NCBI GenBank assembly: GCA_019636675.1
Contig: JAHBXC010000001.1
Span: 930,001-994,000, forward strand
From: Phycisphaeraceae bacterium
GTDB taxonomy: Bacteria; Planctomycetota; Phycisphaerae; Phycisphaerales; UBA1924
Length of the DNA stretch: 64,000 bases
Direction of reading: 5' to 3'
Shown: piece after piece, positions 58,563 to 64,000 of the stretch
How the letters are laid out: each line of letters starts with the position of its first letter
Numbering within the stretch: the stretch's first letter is position 1
The notes under the pieces: generated by a model
Told to the model about the DNA's origin: nothing
Databases searched by the model: none
Seen by the model: only the letters and a program-made list of their open reading frames with translations
Translations under genes and position numbers: made by a program

Positions 58563-58798
58563 AGCGCGACAGCAACACCGCCCGCATCGTCCACATCGAG
58601 GTCACCGGCGACGACGACTTCGTCGCGTCCGTCGCCGCGAGCGTCGCCCAGATCATCCAGCAGACCCGCACGCCGGCGCCCCCGGAAGCCCCGGCAGCGT
58701 GCAGGAAGCGCAAGGCGAAGAGCGCAGGGTCGGGCCTCGCCGTCGCCCGCGCCGCCCAGCCGCGCAGCGTGAAGATCGCGCGAGGGGGTGGGGCATGA
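58559..58798 (+). CDS. Small hypothetical early protein
   Basis: A 79-residue protein: a beta-then-helix N-terminus (ARIVHIEVTGDDDFVASVAA) and basic, disordered C-terminus. ATG overlaps the preceding stop by 4 bp, and the next ATG overlaps its own stop. No family recognised. Confidence 0.6.
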   Translation: MKRDSNTARIVHIEVTGDDDFVASVAASVAQIIQQTRTPAPPEAPAACRKRKAKSAGSGLAVARAAQPRSVKIARGGGA

Positions 58799-59031
58799 AC
58801 AAGGGCAAGAGGCAATCGGCAATGGGCAATGGGGAGGAGCCCTGTGAGTGCGTGCAGTGCTGCGACGGCGAGCACGCCGGGAGCTGCATGGAGTGCGCTG
58901 GCTGGGGCGACCGTATCGACGACGAGGTCCCTGAGGACCAGCACAGCCGCGACTGTGACTATTGCGGGCGCACGGGCGTCTGCCCCGTGTGTCGCGGGGC
59001 TTCTTCCCCCTCCGACGGGGGTGGCGCATGA
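58795..59031 (+). CDS. Small Cys-rich (zinc-binding) early protein
   Basis: A 78-residue protein with CECVQCC, CMECAG and CDYCGRTGVCPVC clusters, enough for two zinc sites, similar in pattern to DnaJ zinc-finger repeats. The heptamer array 58812-58832 encodes its N-terminal QSAMGNG. Likely a small nucleic-acid- or protein-binding regulator. Confidence 0.65.
   Translation: MNKGKRQSAMGNGEEPCECVQCCDGEHAGSCMECAGWGDRIDDEVPEDQHSRDCDYCGRTGVCPVCRGASSPSDGGGA
58812..58832 (+). repeat. Heptamer array in a phage gene
   Basis: GCAATCG-GCAATGG-GCAATGG, the reverse complement of the ordered host array at 8411-8452. Confidence 0.85.
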
Positions 59032-59297
59032 GTCTCTTCGGCCCCAACCTCCACACGCTCGAGCAGGTGCTCGCGGCGATGCCCGTGGTCATCGAGATGA
59101 CGCAGTCCGTCACGCAGGCCCAGGCCGCCGCCGAGATCGGCGTGCCCTTCGACCAGTACGACGCGCGCGTGCACTACCCGATCTTTCTTCGCCAACGCGC
59201 CGTCGAGTTCCTCGACGCCATCCACGCTGGCGTCGAGAAGTCGCCGAAGGGGGAGGACCACGCGGCGTCGGGAGCAGGCGAGGGGGGTGAACCGTGA
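59028..59297 (+). CDS. Small hypothetical early protein
   Basis: An 89-residue helical protein (TLEQVLAAMPVVIEMTQSVTQ, then AAAEIGVPFDQYDARVHYPIFL). ATG 59028 overlaps the preceding stop. Function unknown. Confidence 0.6.
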   Translation: MSLFGPNLHTLEQVLAAMPVVIEMTQSVTQAQAAAEIGVPFDQYDARVHYPIFLRQRAVEFLDAIHAGVEKSPKGEDHAASGAGEGGEP

Positions 59298-59584
59298 CGA
59301 CCGCCGCCGCCGCCGTCTTCAACTCGATGGCCCTCGACCTCTACACGCAGGCCTACACGCGCCACCACGGCGCGCCGCCGACCGCGATCGACGAGTACGA
59401 GCACATCGTTGAGCCCATCGCGACAGCGCTCGCGTCGGTCTTCGCTTGCGGCGCGGATGTCGGCCCGGCGCTCCGCGGCCCGACGATCTCGATGGTGCGG
59501 GATCGACTGGCCCGCCTCCACTCTCCCTCCTCCGCGCCCTCTGCGCCCTCCGCGGTGAATCCCTCCGGCGGGGGTGGCGCATGA
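59294..59584 (+). CDS. Small hypothetical early protein with repeat-derived tail
   Basis: A 96-residue protein with GTG start overlapping the previous stop. The first ~75 residues are helical (ALDLYTQAYTRHHGAPPTAID). The end contains SSAPSAPSAVNPSGGGGA encoded by the dispersed repeat. Function unknown. Confidence 0.6.
   Translation: MTTAAAAVFNSMALDLYTQAYTRHHGAPPTAIDEYEHIVEPIATALASVFACGADVGPALRGPTISMVRDRLARLHSPSSAPSAPSAVNPSGGGGA
59526..59564 (+). repeat. Dispersed SAPSAV repeat, copy 4
   Basis: CCTCCTCCGCGCCCTCTGCG then CCCTCCGCGGTGAATCCCTC, encoding SSAPSAPSAVNPS. Confidence 0.75.
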
Positions 59585-60192
59585 GCGAGATCACCCTTCC
59601 CCTGCCCATGGCGCAGAAGGTCGCCGAGATCGCCCTCGAGCGGCTGGCGCCGCACACGACGCGTCGGCTCGTGGCGGGCTCGGTGCGTCGCGGCAAGCCC
59701 GAGGTCAGCGACATCGACCTGGTCCTCGAGCCGCGCTACGACACGGACCTCGGGGGCCGCTTCGACGGCTGGACGGCGGGGTTCCTCGCGAGCGTCCGCG
59801 ACTGCGAGCTCTGGACGCTCGACTCGTCGCTGACGCCCACCTCGCGCGGCGTGACCGTCCGCTCGCGCAAGAACCCCGCGCTGAAGATCGAGCTGTGGCT
59901 GTGCTTCCCGTGGAACTACGGATGGATCTCGCTGCTGCGCACGGGCCCCTCGGACTTCACCCGCGACCTGGTGACGCTGGTGGGCATGGACCGCCTGGGC
60001 TCGGCGCCGGGGGGCGGCTACCGCTTCAAGGACGGGCTGCTGAAGTTCAAGGGCGAGATGGTGCGCTGCCCCCACGAGGAGACGGTGTTTGAGGAGCTGG
60101 GGCTCCCCTTCGTCGAGCCCCGCCAGCGCAGCCCGGCGTTCCTTCGGACGCACGAGGAACGCCAGGCGCGGGAATGGAAGGCGATGGCGTGA
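59581..60192 (+). CDS. DNA polymerase beta-like nucleotidyltransferase
   Basis: A 203-residue protein. The nucleotidyltransferase signature is GSVRRG at 33-38, followed by SDIDLVLE with D44 and D46. A third acid is in ALKIELWLCF at about 103. These match the palm of family X polymerases. The C-terminal domain (GGGYRFKDGLLKFKGEM, EETVFEELGLPFVEP) matches the end of PolX, including the FEELGLPYVEP-type motif. The HhH and fingers domains are missing, so this is a palm-plus-thumb minimal form. Possible gap repair at transposition ends. Confidence 0.8.
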   Translation: MSEITLPLPMAQKVAEIALERLAPHTTRRLVAGSVRRGKPEVSDIDLVLEPRYDTDLGGRFDGWTAGFLASVRDCELWTLDSSLTPTSRGVTVRSRKNPALKIELWLCFPWNYGWISLLRTGPSDFTRDLVTLVGMDRLGSAPGGGYRFKDGLLKFKGEMVRCPHEETVFEELGLPFVEPRQRSPAFLRTHEERQAREWKAMA

Positions 60193-60242
60193 CCCCCTTG
60201 ACCCCCGACCAGGCCGTGGTATCTTGTGAGCGCCCCCGGAAG

Positions 60243-60280
60243 GGCGGCGTGATTGCCTTCGGCGATCCGCCGCCTTTTTT
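60243..60280 (+). terminator. Strong rho-independent terminator
   Basis: GGCGGCG...CGCCGCC base stem, an upper stem GATTGCC/GGCGATC with one G-T pair and loop TTC, then six T (60275-60280). It lies after the nucleotidyltransferase gene and would end most early transcripts. Confidence 0.88.
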
Positions 60281-60287
60281 CACGCGC

Positions 60288-60794
60288 TCAGCCCGGCTCC
60301 GTCGGGTCGTACCCCTCGGGTATCTCCCCTCGGAAGCTGTCGGCCAGCATGTCCCCCTTGGCCGTCAGCTTCCAGGTGCGGGAACCTCGGTTCGCATCGG
60401 TGAGCCGAAGCGCACCCTCGCCCTCGAGCAACTCCACGGCGGCGAAGAGGACCTGGCACCTTCGGCGTCGCGCATCCGGCGTGCCGGGGATATAGCCAGT
60501 GATCCCCTTGTCCACTATGAGGGTCTCGTCGTTCATCGAGCTGCTGTGCATGACGCCCTGCATTTTGGAGTTGGCGATCTGGACCAGGAGCCACTTGGCC
60601 TCAAGGGGGAACCTCTCCCGCTCTCGGATGCGCCGTGCTCGGGCGCGCAGCCCACGCTCGGCGCCGGCGGCGACCACCGTCAACAACAGCATCGCGGGAA
60701 CGATGTACCAGACCAGCGAGAGGTCCTGGGTGATCGCCGCCCCCATAGCGGCGAGGATCACCCCCGTCGTCATCCCAAAGAGCACCTTGGTCAT
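60288..60794 (-). CDS. Membrane protein with C-terminal winged-helix-like domain
   Basis: A 168-residue protein, opposite in direction to the early operon. Two membrane segments (FGMTTGVILAAMGAAITQ; WYIVPAMLLLTVVAAGAE, about 6-46) are followed by a basic loop and a winged-helix-like domain (LLEGEGALRLTDANRGSRTWK; LTAKGDMLADSF). A moron-like position between early genes: expressed independently, possibly for lysogenic conversion or exclusion. Confidence 0.6.
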   Translation of the reverse strand: MTKVLFGMTTGVILAAMGAAITQDLSLVWYIVPAMLLLTVVAAGAERGLRARARRIRERERFPLEAKWLLVQIANSKMQGVMHSSSMNDETLIVDKGITGYIPGTPDARRRRCQVLFAAVELLEGEGALRLTDANRGSRTWKLTAKGDMLADSFRGEIPEGYDPTEPG

Positions 60795-60829
60795 GCCCCG
60801 AGAGTAACGCCCGGGGCGGGGGGCCGTCC

Positions 60830-61126
60830 ATGAGCACCGACCTCACCCTCATCATCCCGCTGACCTTCAACCCCGACGCCGACCGGCGATCGAGGCGCGT
60901 CTTCGAGGACGCCGTCGACTGGTGCTCCGCCCAGACCGACGACCGGCTCTGGTGGCTGCGCCACAAGATCGCATCCCGCCTCGAGCGGGGTTCCTTCGTC
61001 GAGGAGCGTCTGTTCCGCCGCGACCCGCGCGAGAACACGGTGTTTCTCATGATCGTGGCGGCGAACCTCCGCGCTCTGCGCGACCACTTCGACGGGGCGG
61101 CTCTGCCCCAGGGGAAGGCGGGATGA
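60830..61126 (+). CDS. Small hypothetical early protein
   Basis: A 98-residue helical protein (RRVFEDAVDWCSAQTDDRLW, FLMIVAANLRALRDHF). It restarts the early operon after the divergent membrane gene; its promoter would have to lie after 60280. Unknown function. Confidence 0.6.
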   Translation: MSTDLTLIIPLTFNPDADRRSRRVFEDAVDWCSAQTDDRLWWLRHKIASRLERGSFVEERLFRRDPRENTVFLMIVAANLRALRDHFDGAALPQGKAG

Positions 61127-61707
61127 AGAACAAGCCCCCGACGCCGATGCTCTACCCGCCCGGCGACCGCAGCGATGCGCTCTTCTCGCCTTCCGGTTCG
61201 CGCCGCCACTGGCTCACGCGCGCGTGGGGCCCGAAGCCAGACACGACGCGCCTCTGGTGGGTTATGCTCAACCCGAGCTCGGCGGGCGCTGACCGTGACG
61301 ACCCGACCATCCGCAAGTGCATCGCGTTCGCGCAGCGCTGGGGCTACGGCGGCTTCACCGTCATCAACCTGTTCACCCTCATCGCGACGAGCCCCTCCGA
61401 ACTCCGCGCCCACACCTGCCCCGAGGACGCTGGCCGCTGGGATTACTGCCCCGTGCAGGACCTCGTCGGCGCTCACCTGGTGGACTTGTGGCGAGGAGCT
61501 TGTCGCCCGATGGTCGTCGCCGCGTGGGGGGCGCACGGCGAGCACCTCGAGGCCGGCCCGATGTTCGTCGAGGAGATGGTCGGCTGTCAGCGCCTCAAGC
61601 TCAGGGCGCTCCACATGACCAGTAGGGGCCAGCCGGGACACCCCCTCTATCTCCCCCTCGACTCGATCCTCACGCCCTACGCGAGCCCCGCCGAGGACCA
61701 GCCATGA
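61123..61707 (+). CDS. DUF1643 family protein
   Basis: A 194-residue protein with the DUF1643 pattern: WWVMLNPSSAGADRDDPTIR, KCIAFAQRWGYGGFTVINLF and LIATSPSEL, then AWGAHG. The family is frequent in phages and mobile elements, of unknown activity (an enzyme is suggested by conserved Asn/Asp/His). Start ATG 61123 overlaps the previous stop. Confidence 0.82.
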   Translation: MKNKPPTPMLYPPGDRSDALFSPSGSRRHWLTRAWGPKPDTTRLWWVMLNPSSAGADRDDPTIRKCIAFAQRWGYGGFTVINLFTLIATSPSELRAHTCPEDAGRWDYCPVQDLVGAHLVDLWRGACRPMVVAAWGAHGEHLEAGPMFVEEMVGCQRLKLRALHMTSRGQPGHPLYLPLDSILTPYASPAEDQP

Positions 61708-62276
61708 TCCGCGAGTCCCGCAACAATCAGCTGCGTCAGATCAAGGCGGCCTCGCGCGTGCTCTTCGACACCGACGAGGCCGCGATGCGCGCGTGCTATC
61801 TGCAGGTCACCGGGGTCGAGCGCTGCAGGGACATGACCGACGCGCAACTACGCCAGCTGGGCGACTACATGGCCAGGGCGACCGGGCACAAGCCGGGGCG
61901 CAAGGTCGCCCTGCGCACCAGCTGCTCCCTCGACCTGGCCGACCGCCTCGCCAAGGCGTCGAGCTGGCCCGTGCCCACGGGCTGGCGTCACCACCCCCTC
62001 TGGACGCGGAAGGTGTGGCGCACGCACACCGGGCGCGACACCGCCGTGCCCTTCGAGCACCTGGACACGGGCGACCAGCTCCGCCTGTACAAGGCGACGC
62101 TCGCCATCTACCGCAAGTGCGGCGTGCCGCGCGAGGCGGAGGAGCGCGAGCTCGAGGCGACGGGCATCCCCCATTACTACCCCAGGGGCAACCGTCGCGG
62201 CGACGCGGGCGTCAGGGTCCGCCCTGCGAAGCCCGCGCCCGATGACTGGGCCGACGACGGCCTGCTCCCTGTGTAG
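61704..62276 (+). CDS. Mu gp16-like (DUF1018) protein
   Basis: A 190-residue protein with the gp16 pattern: QLRQIKAASRVLFDTDEAAMR, YLQVTGVERCRDMTDAQLRQL. In Mu this gene closes the early region before the activator Mor. Here it is the last gene, 98 bp from the right end of the prophage. The C-terminal part is basic and disordered. Confidence 0.8.
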   Translation: MIRESRNNQLRQIKAASRVLFDTDEAAMRACYLQVTGVERCRDMTDAQLRQLGDYMARATGHKPGRKVALRTSCSLDLADRLAKASSWPVPTGWRHHPLWTRKVWRTHTGRDTAVPFEHLDTGDQLRLYKATLAIYRKCGVPREAEERELEATGIPHYYPRGNRRGDAGVRVRPAKPAPDDWADDGLLPV

Positions 62277-62333
62277 CGCAGACCGCGGCGTCGGGGCCGG
62301 ATTCCCGGCCCTGTTGCCGACTGTCGCCGGGTG

Positions 62334-62374
62334 TTATTTCCAAAAACCCCCAACCCCTATCGCGCGAGTGCGCA
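62334..62374 (-). repeat. Right terminal inverted repeat of prophage
   Basis: Reverse complement of the left end, ending in CA at 62373-62374. Carries TATCGCGCGA and TTATTTC. Confidence 0.85.
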
Positions 62375-62380
62375 CCCCGC
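62375..62380. repeat. Putative target-site duplication, right
   Basis: CCCCGC, identical to 19603-19608. Removing 19609-62380 restores a continuous host intergenic sequence. Confidence 0.75.
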
Positions 62381-62402
62381 GCCTCCCCCCCTACCCTTCC
62401 CC

Positions 62403-63596
62403 GTGCGTTACGAGTACGGCGAATTCGACGGCGAGCACGGGAAGTTCCTCTCCCCCGATGAGCTGTTCCCGCCGCCGGGCCTGATCGAGCTCTTCCTCGA
62501 GTTCGGACAGCAGGCCCTCGACGCGCTCCCTTCGATGGACGAGCACATCCAGGCGCTCCTCCAGGAGATGCTCGCGTCGGGGCTGCTCGAGCGCGACGAG
62601 AAGACCGGGCAACTGCGCATCACCCCTCGCATGCTCCGCGGCATGCAGCACAGCGCGTTCCTCGAGATCTTCCGCCAGCTCAAGCCCGGCGTGCGCGACG
62701 GGCACGACTCGCCCGACCCCGGGCGCGCCGGCGAGCGCGCCGACGGCACGCGCCCCTACCAGTTCGGCGACCCCCTCTCCGACATCGACGCCAACGCCAC
62801 GGTGCGCAACGCCCTGCAACGAACGATGCTCGACGCGCGCGACGACGCGGACCGCGCCGCGAGCCCCTTCCCGCTGCGCCTCTCGCTCGACGACCTCGAA
62901 GTCCACAACCTCGAGTCGCGCACCGACGCCGCTGTGTGCGTGCTGCTCGACCTCTCGGGCTCGATGGCGCGCTACGGGCGCCACATGGCCGCCAAGCAGG
63001 TCGCGATGGGCCTGAGGGGTCTCATCCGGCGGAAGTTCCCCCTCGACAGCGTGGACTTCATCGGCTTCGCGTCGGTGGCGCGCCCGCTGAAGGAGAGCGA
63101 GATCCCGCTGGTGATGCCCGAGCCGATCACGACGCACGAGTGGGAAGTGCGCGTGCGCGTGCCGCTGTCGCAGGCCGACCAGACGCACCCCCACATGACG
63201 AACCTGCACCACGCGCTGCGCCTGGCCCGCTCGACGCTGATGCGCCGCGGCGCCGCCAACAAGCACGTGTTCATCATCACCGACGGACAGCCGACGGCGC
63301 ACCTGACCGACACCCCGGCCGGCCCGGGGGGCGAGATCCTGAACCTGATCTATCCCCCGGCGCGCCAAACCGCCGAAGCGACGCTGCGCGAGGCGTTCCT
63401 GCTCCACCAGATGGGCGTGCGCTTCTCGAGCTTCGCGCTGATCGAGGAGTACTACACGATGGACTGGATCGGGTTCATCGACCAGCTCACCCGGCTGACC
63501 CGCGGCGTGGCGTTCTACTGCACCGCCGGCGACCTGGGCGCCGCAGTGATGGAGAGCTACCTCACCGGGAAGCGCACGAAGAAGGCGCTGCGCTAA
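62403..63596 (+). CDS. VWA-domain protein
   Basis: A 397-residue protein. The C-terminal half is a von Willebrand A domain with MIDAS motif D183LSGS and a second ligand region FIITDGQPTAH. The N-terminal half is helical (PSMDEHIQALLQEMLASGLL) and contains ANATVRNALQRT; such proteins often pair with MoxR AAA+ ATPases. Start GTG 62403 opens the protein-like sequence; an earlier GTG at 62331 lies inside the prophage end. The prophage sits 22 bp upstream of this start and must have cut off any native promoter. Confidence 0.85.
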   Translation: MRYEYGEFDGEHGKFLSPDELFPPPGLIELFLEFGQQALDALPSMDEHIQALLQEMLASGLLERDEKTGQLRITPRMLRGMQHSAFLEIFRQLKPGVRDGHDSPDPGRAGERADGTRPYQFGDPLSDIDANATVRNALQRTMLDARDDADRAASPFPLRLSLDDLEVHNLESRTDAAVCVLLDLSGSMARYGRHMAAKQVAMGLRGLIRRKFPLDSVDFIGFASVARPLKESEIPLVMPEPITTHEWEVRVRVPLSQADQTHPHMTNLHHALRLARSTLMRRGAANKHVFIITDGQPTAHLTDTPAGPGGEILNLIYPPARQTAEATLREAFLLHQMGVRFSSFALIEEYYTMDWIGFIDQLTRLTRGVAFYCTAGDLGAAVMESYLTGKRTKKALR

Positions 63597-63624
63597 AGCG
63601 AAAAACAACGCTCCCCAAAAACAA

Positions 63625-63658
63625 CGCTCCCCAGTGGCGTTTCCGCGACCGGGGAGCG
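63625..63658. repeat. Hairpin between convergent genes
   Basis: CGCTCCCC and GGGGAGCG with an 18-base loop, preceded by a tandem copy of AACAACGCTCCCC (63606-63632). No T-run; a possible bidirectional transcription block. Confidence 0.5.
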
Positions 63659-63811
63659 GGAGGAAGAGAGGAAACAGGGGAGTTGTTGCCCTCCCGGGGG
63701 AGGGCGATCCGCGGGTGTGTGCGGCCGCGGAGAAGTTCGCTGTCAGCCCGTTCTACGAGGGCGAGGCGCGCCGTGTTCGCGCCCCTTCTTCGGGCCGGCG
63801 CGGGATTTCTT

Positions 63812-64000
63812 TCACCCGGCGGACACGGGGATCCGGCGCGGCCTGGCCCGCTCGGACTTGGGCAGGGTGACGGTGAGCACGCCGTTGGCGTAGGTCGCGT
63901 TGATCGCGCCGGCGTCGATGTCGCCGTGCACGCGGAAGCGCCGGTGGAAGGAGCCCACGCCGTATTCGACGCGGTGCGCCTCGGCGTTGGGAGCGACGCG
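63812..64000 (-). CDS. Small heat shock protein (Hsp20), C-terminal part
   Basis: 63 codons, cut at the window end. The alpha-crystallin domain end is clear: VEYGVGSFHRRFRVHGDID, GAINATYANGVLTVTLPK, matching the GVLT(I/V)xxPK motif. Then a basic RARPRRIPV tail whose IPV resembles the I-x-I/V anchor. An ATP-independent chaperone that prevents aggregation. Confidence 0.92.
   Translation of the reverse strand, partial: RVAPNAEAHRVEYGVGSFHRRFRVHGDIDAGAINATYANGVLTVTLPKSERARPRRIPVSAG

Larger units (their letters stand above)
19609..62374. mobile_element. Complete Mu-like transposable prophage, siphovirus-type virion
   Basis: 42,766 bp bounded by TG...CA, imperfect terminal inverted repeats and a 6-bp flanking duplication. 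It carries a DDE transposase and MuB-like ATPase, a repressor switch, gp16-, gp27- and gp28-like genes, and a full head-tail set. There is no tyrosine or serine integrase. The early operon runs right and the late operon left from a central switch at 48.2-49.3 kb, unlike Mu, where both run the same way from the left end. The capsid module is HK97-type (protease, portal, capsid) and the tail lacks sheath and baseplate genes, indicating a long flexible tail. Confidence 0.93.

Noticed and set aside
62331..62402. Earlier GTG start of the VWA gene inside the prophage end
   Set aside because: It crosses the phage-host junction and encodes Pro-rich, non-conserved sequence; the host gene must have started after 62380.

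Overview
The window is very GC-rich DNA, most likely from a planctomycete of the Phycisphaerae. That is inferred from an H-X9-DG type protein, a PEP-CTERM-like FGE-sulfatase protein, the hpnC/hpnD/hpnE squalene route and dense in-frame simple repeats; no rRNA is present to confirm it. It consists of host chromosome (1-19608), one complete Mu-like transposable prophage of 42,766 bp (19609-62374), and host chromosome again (62375-64000).

Left host part: a tandem family of secreted or lipoprotein-like paralogues (736-4351) follows a gene broken by an in-frame TAG. Then come PIN-PhoH, Nif3, an M42-like aminopeptidase, RibB with a degenerate RibA half, hpnE and a fused hpnC-hpnD, purF, rpmI-rplT with a terminator, an ECF sigma factor, a membrane-anchored H-X9-DG-like protein, a repeat-rich intergenic stretch, and an FGE-sulfatase-domain protein.

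Prophage: the ends are TG...CA, with an imperfect ~41-bp terminal inverted repeat sharing TCGCGCGATA, and the 6-bp sequence CCCCGC lies directly outside both ends. A lysogeny switch sits near 49.3 kb. From it an early operon runs right: Ner-like, DUF3102-like, zinc ribbon, a CsrA homologue, DDE transposase, MuB-like ATPase, a DnaA-domain-IV-like protein, adenine methylase, pol-beta-like nucleotidyltransferase, DUF1643, gp16. A repressor/membrane-protein pair and then a late operon run left: gp27-like, terminase, a portal-MuF fusion, HK97 protease and capsid, connector and tail-completion genes, tail tube, a chaperone gene with a lambda-type -1 slippery site, tape measure, and a tail tip resembling that of gene transfer agents. 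Transposition is thus Mu-like, while the virion looks siphoviral with an HK97 capsid.

The most novel features are regulatory. A phage CsrA occurs together with GGA-loop hairpins upstream of phage genes including the major capsid gene. A separate family of five hairpins with a GACA loop and compensating stem changes lies upstream of phage genes. Dispersed host-type repeats have entered several phage genes in frame.

Right host part: the phage inserted 22 bp upstream of the start of a VWA-domain protein gene; a converging small heat shock protein gene runs off the window end.
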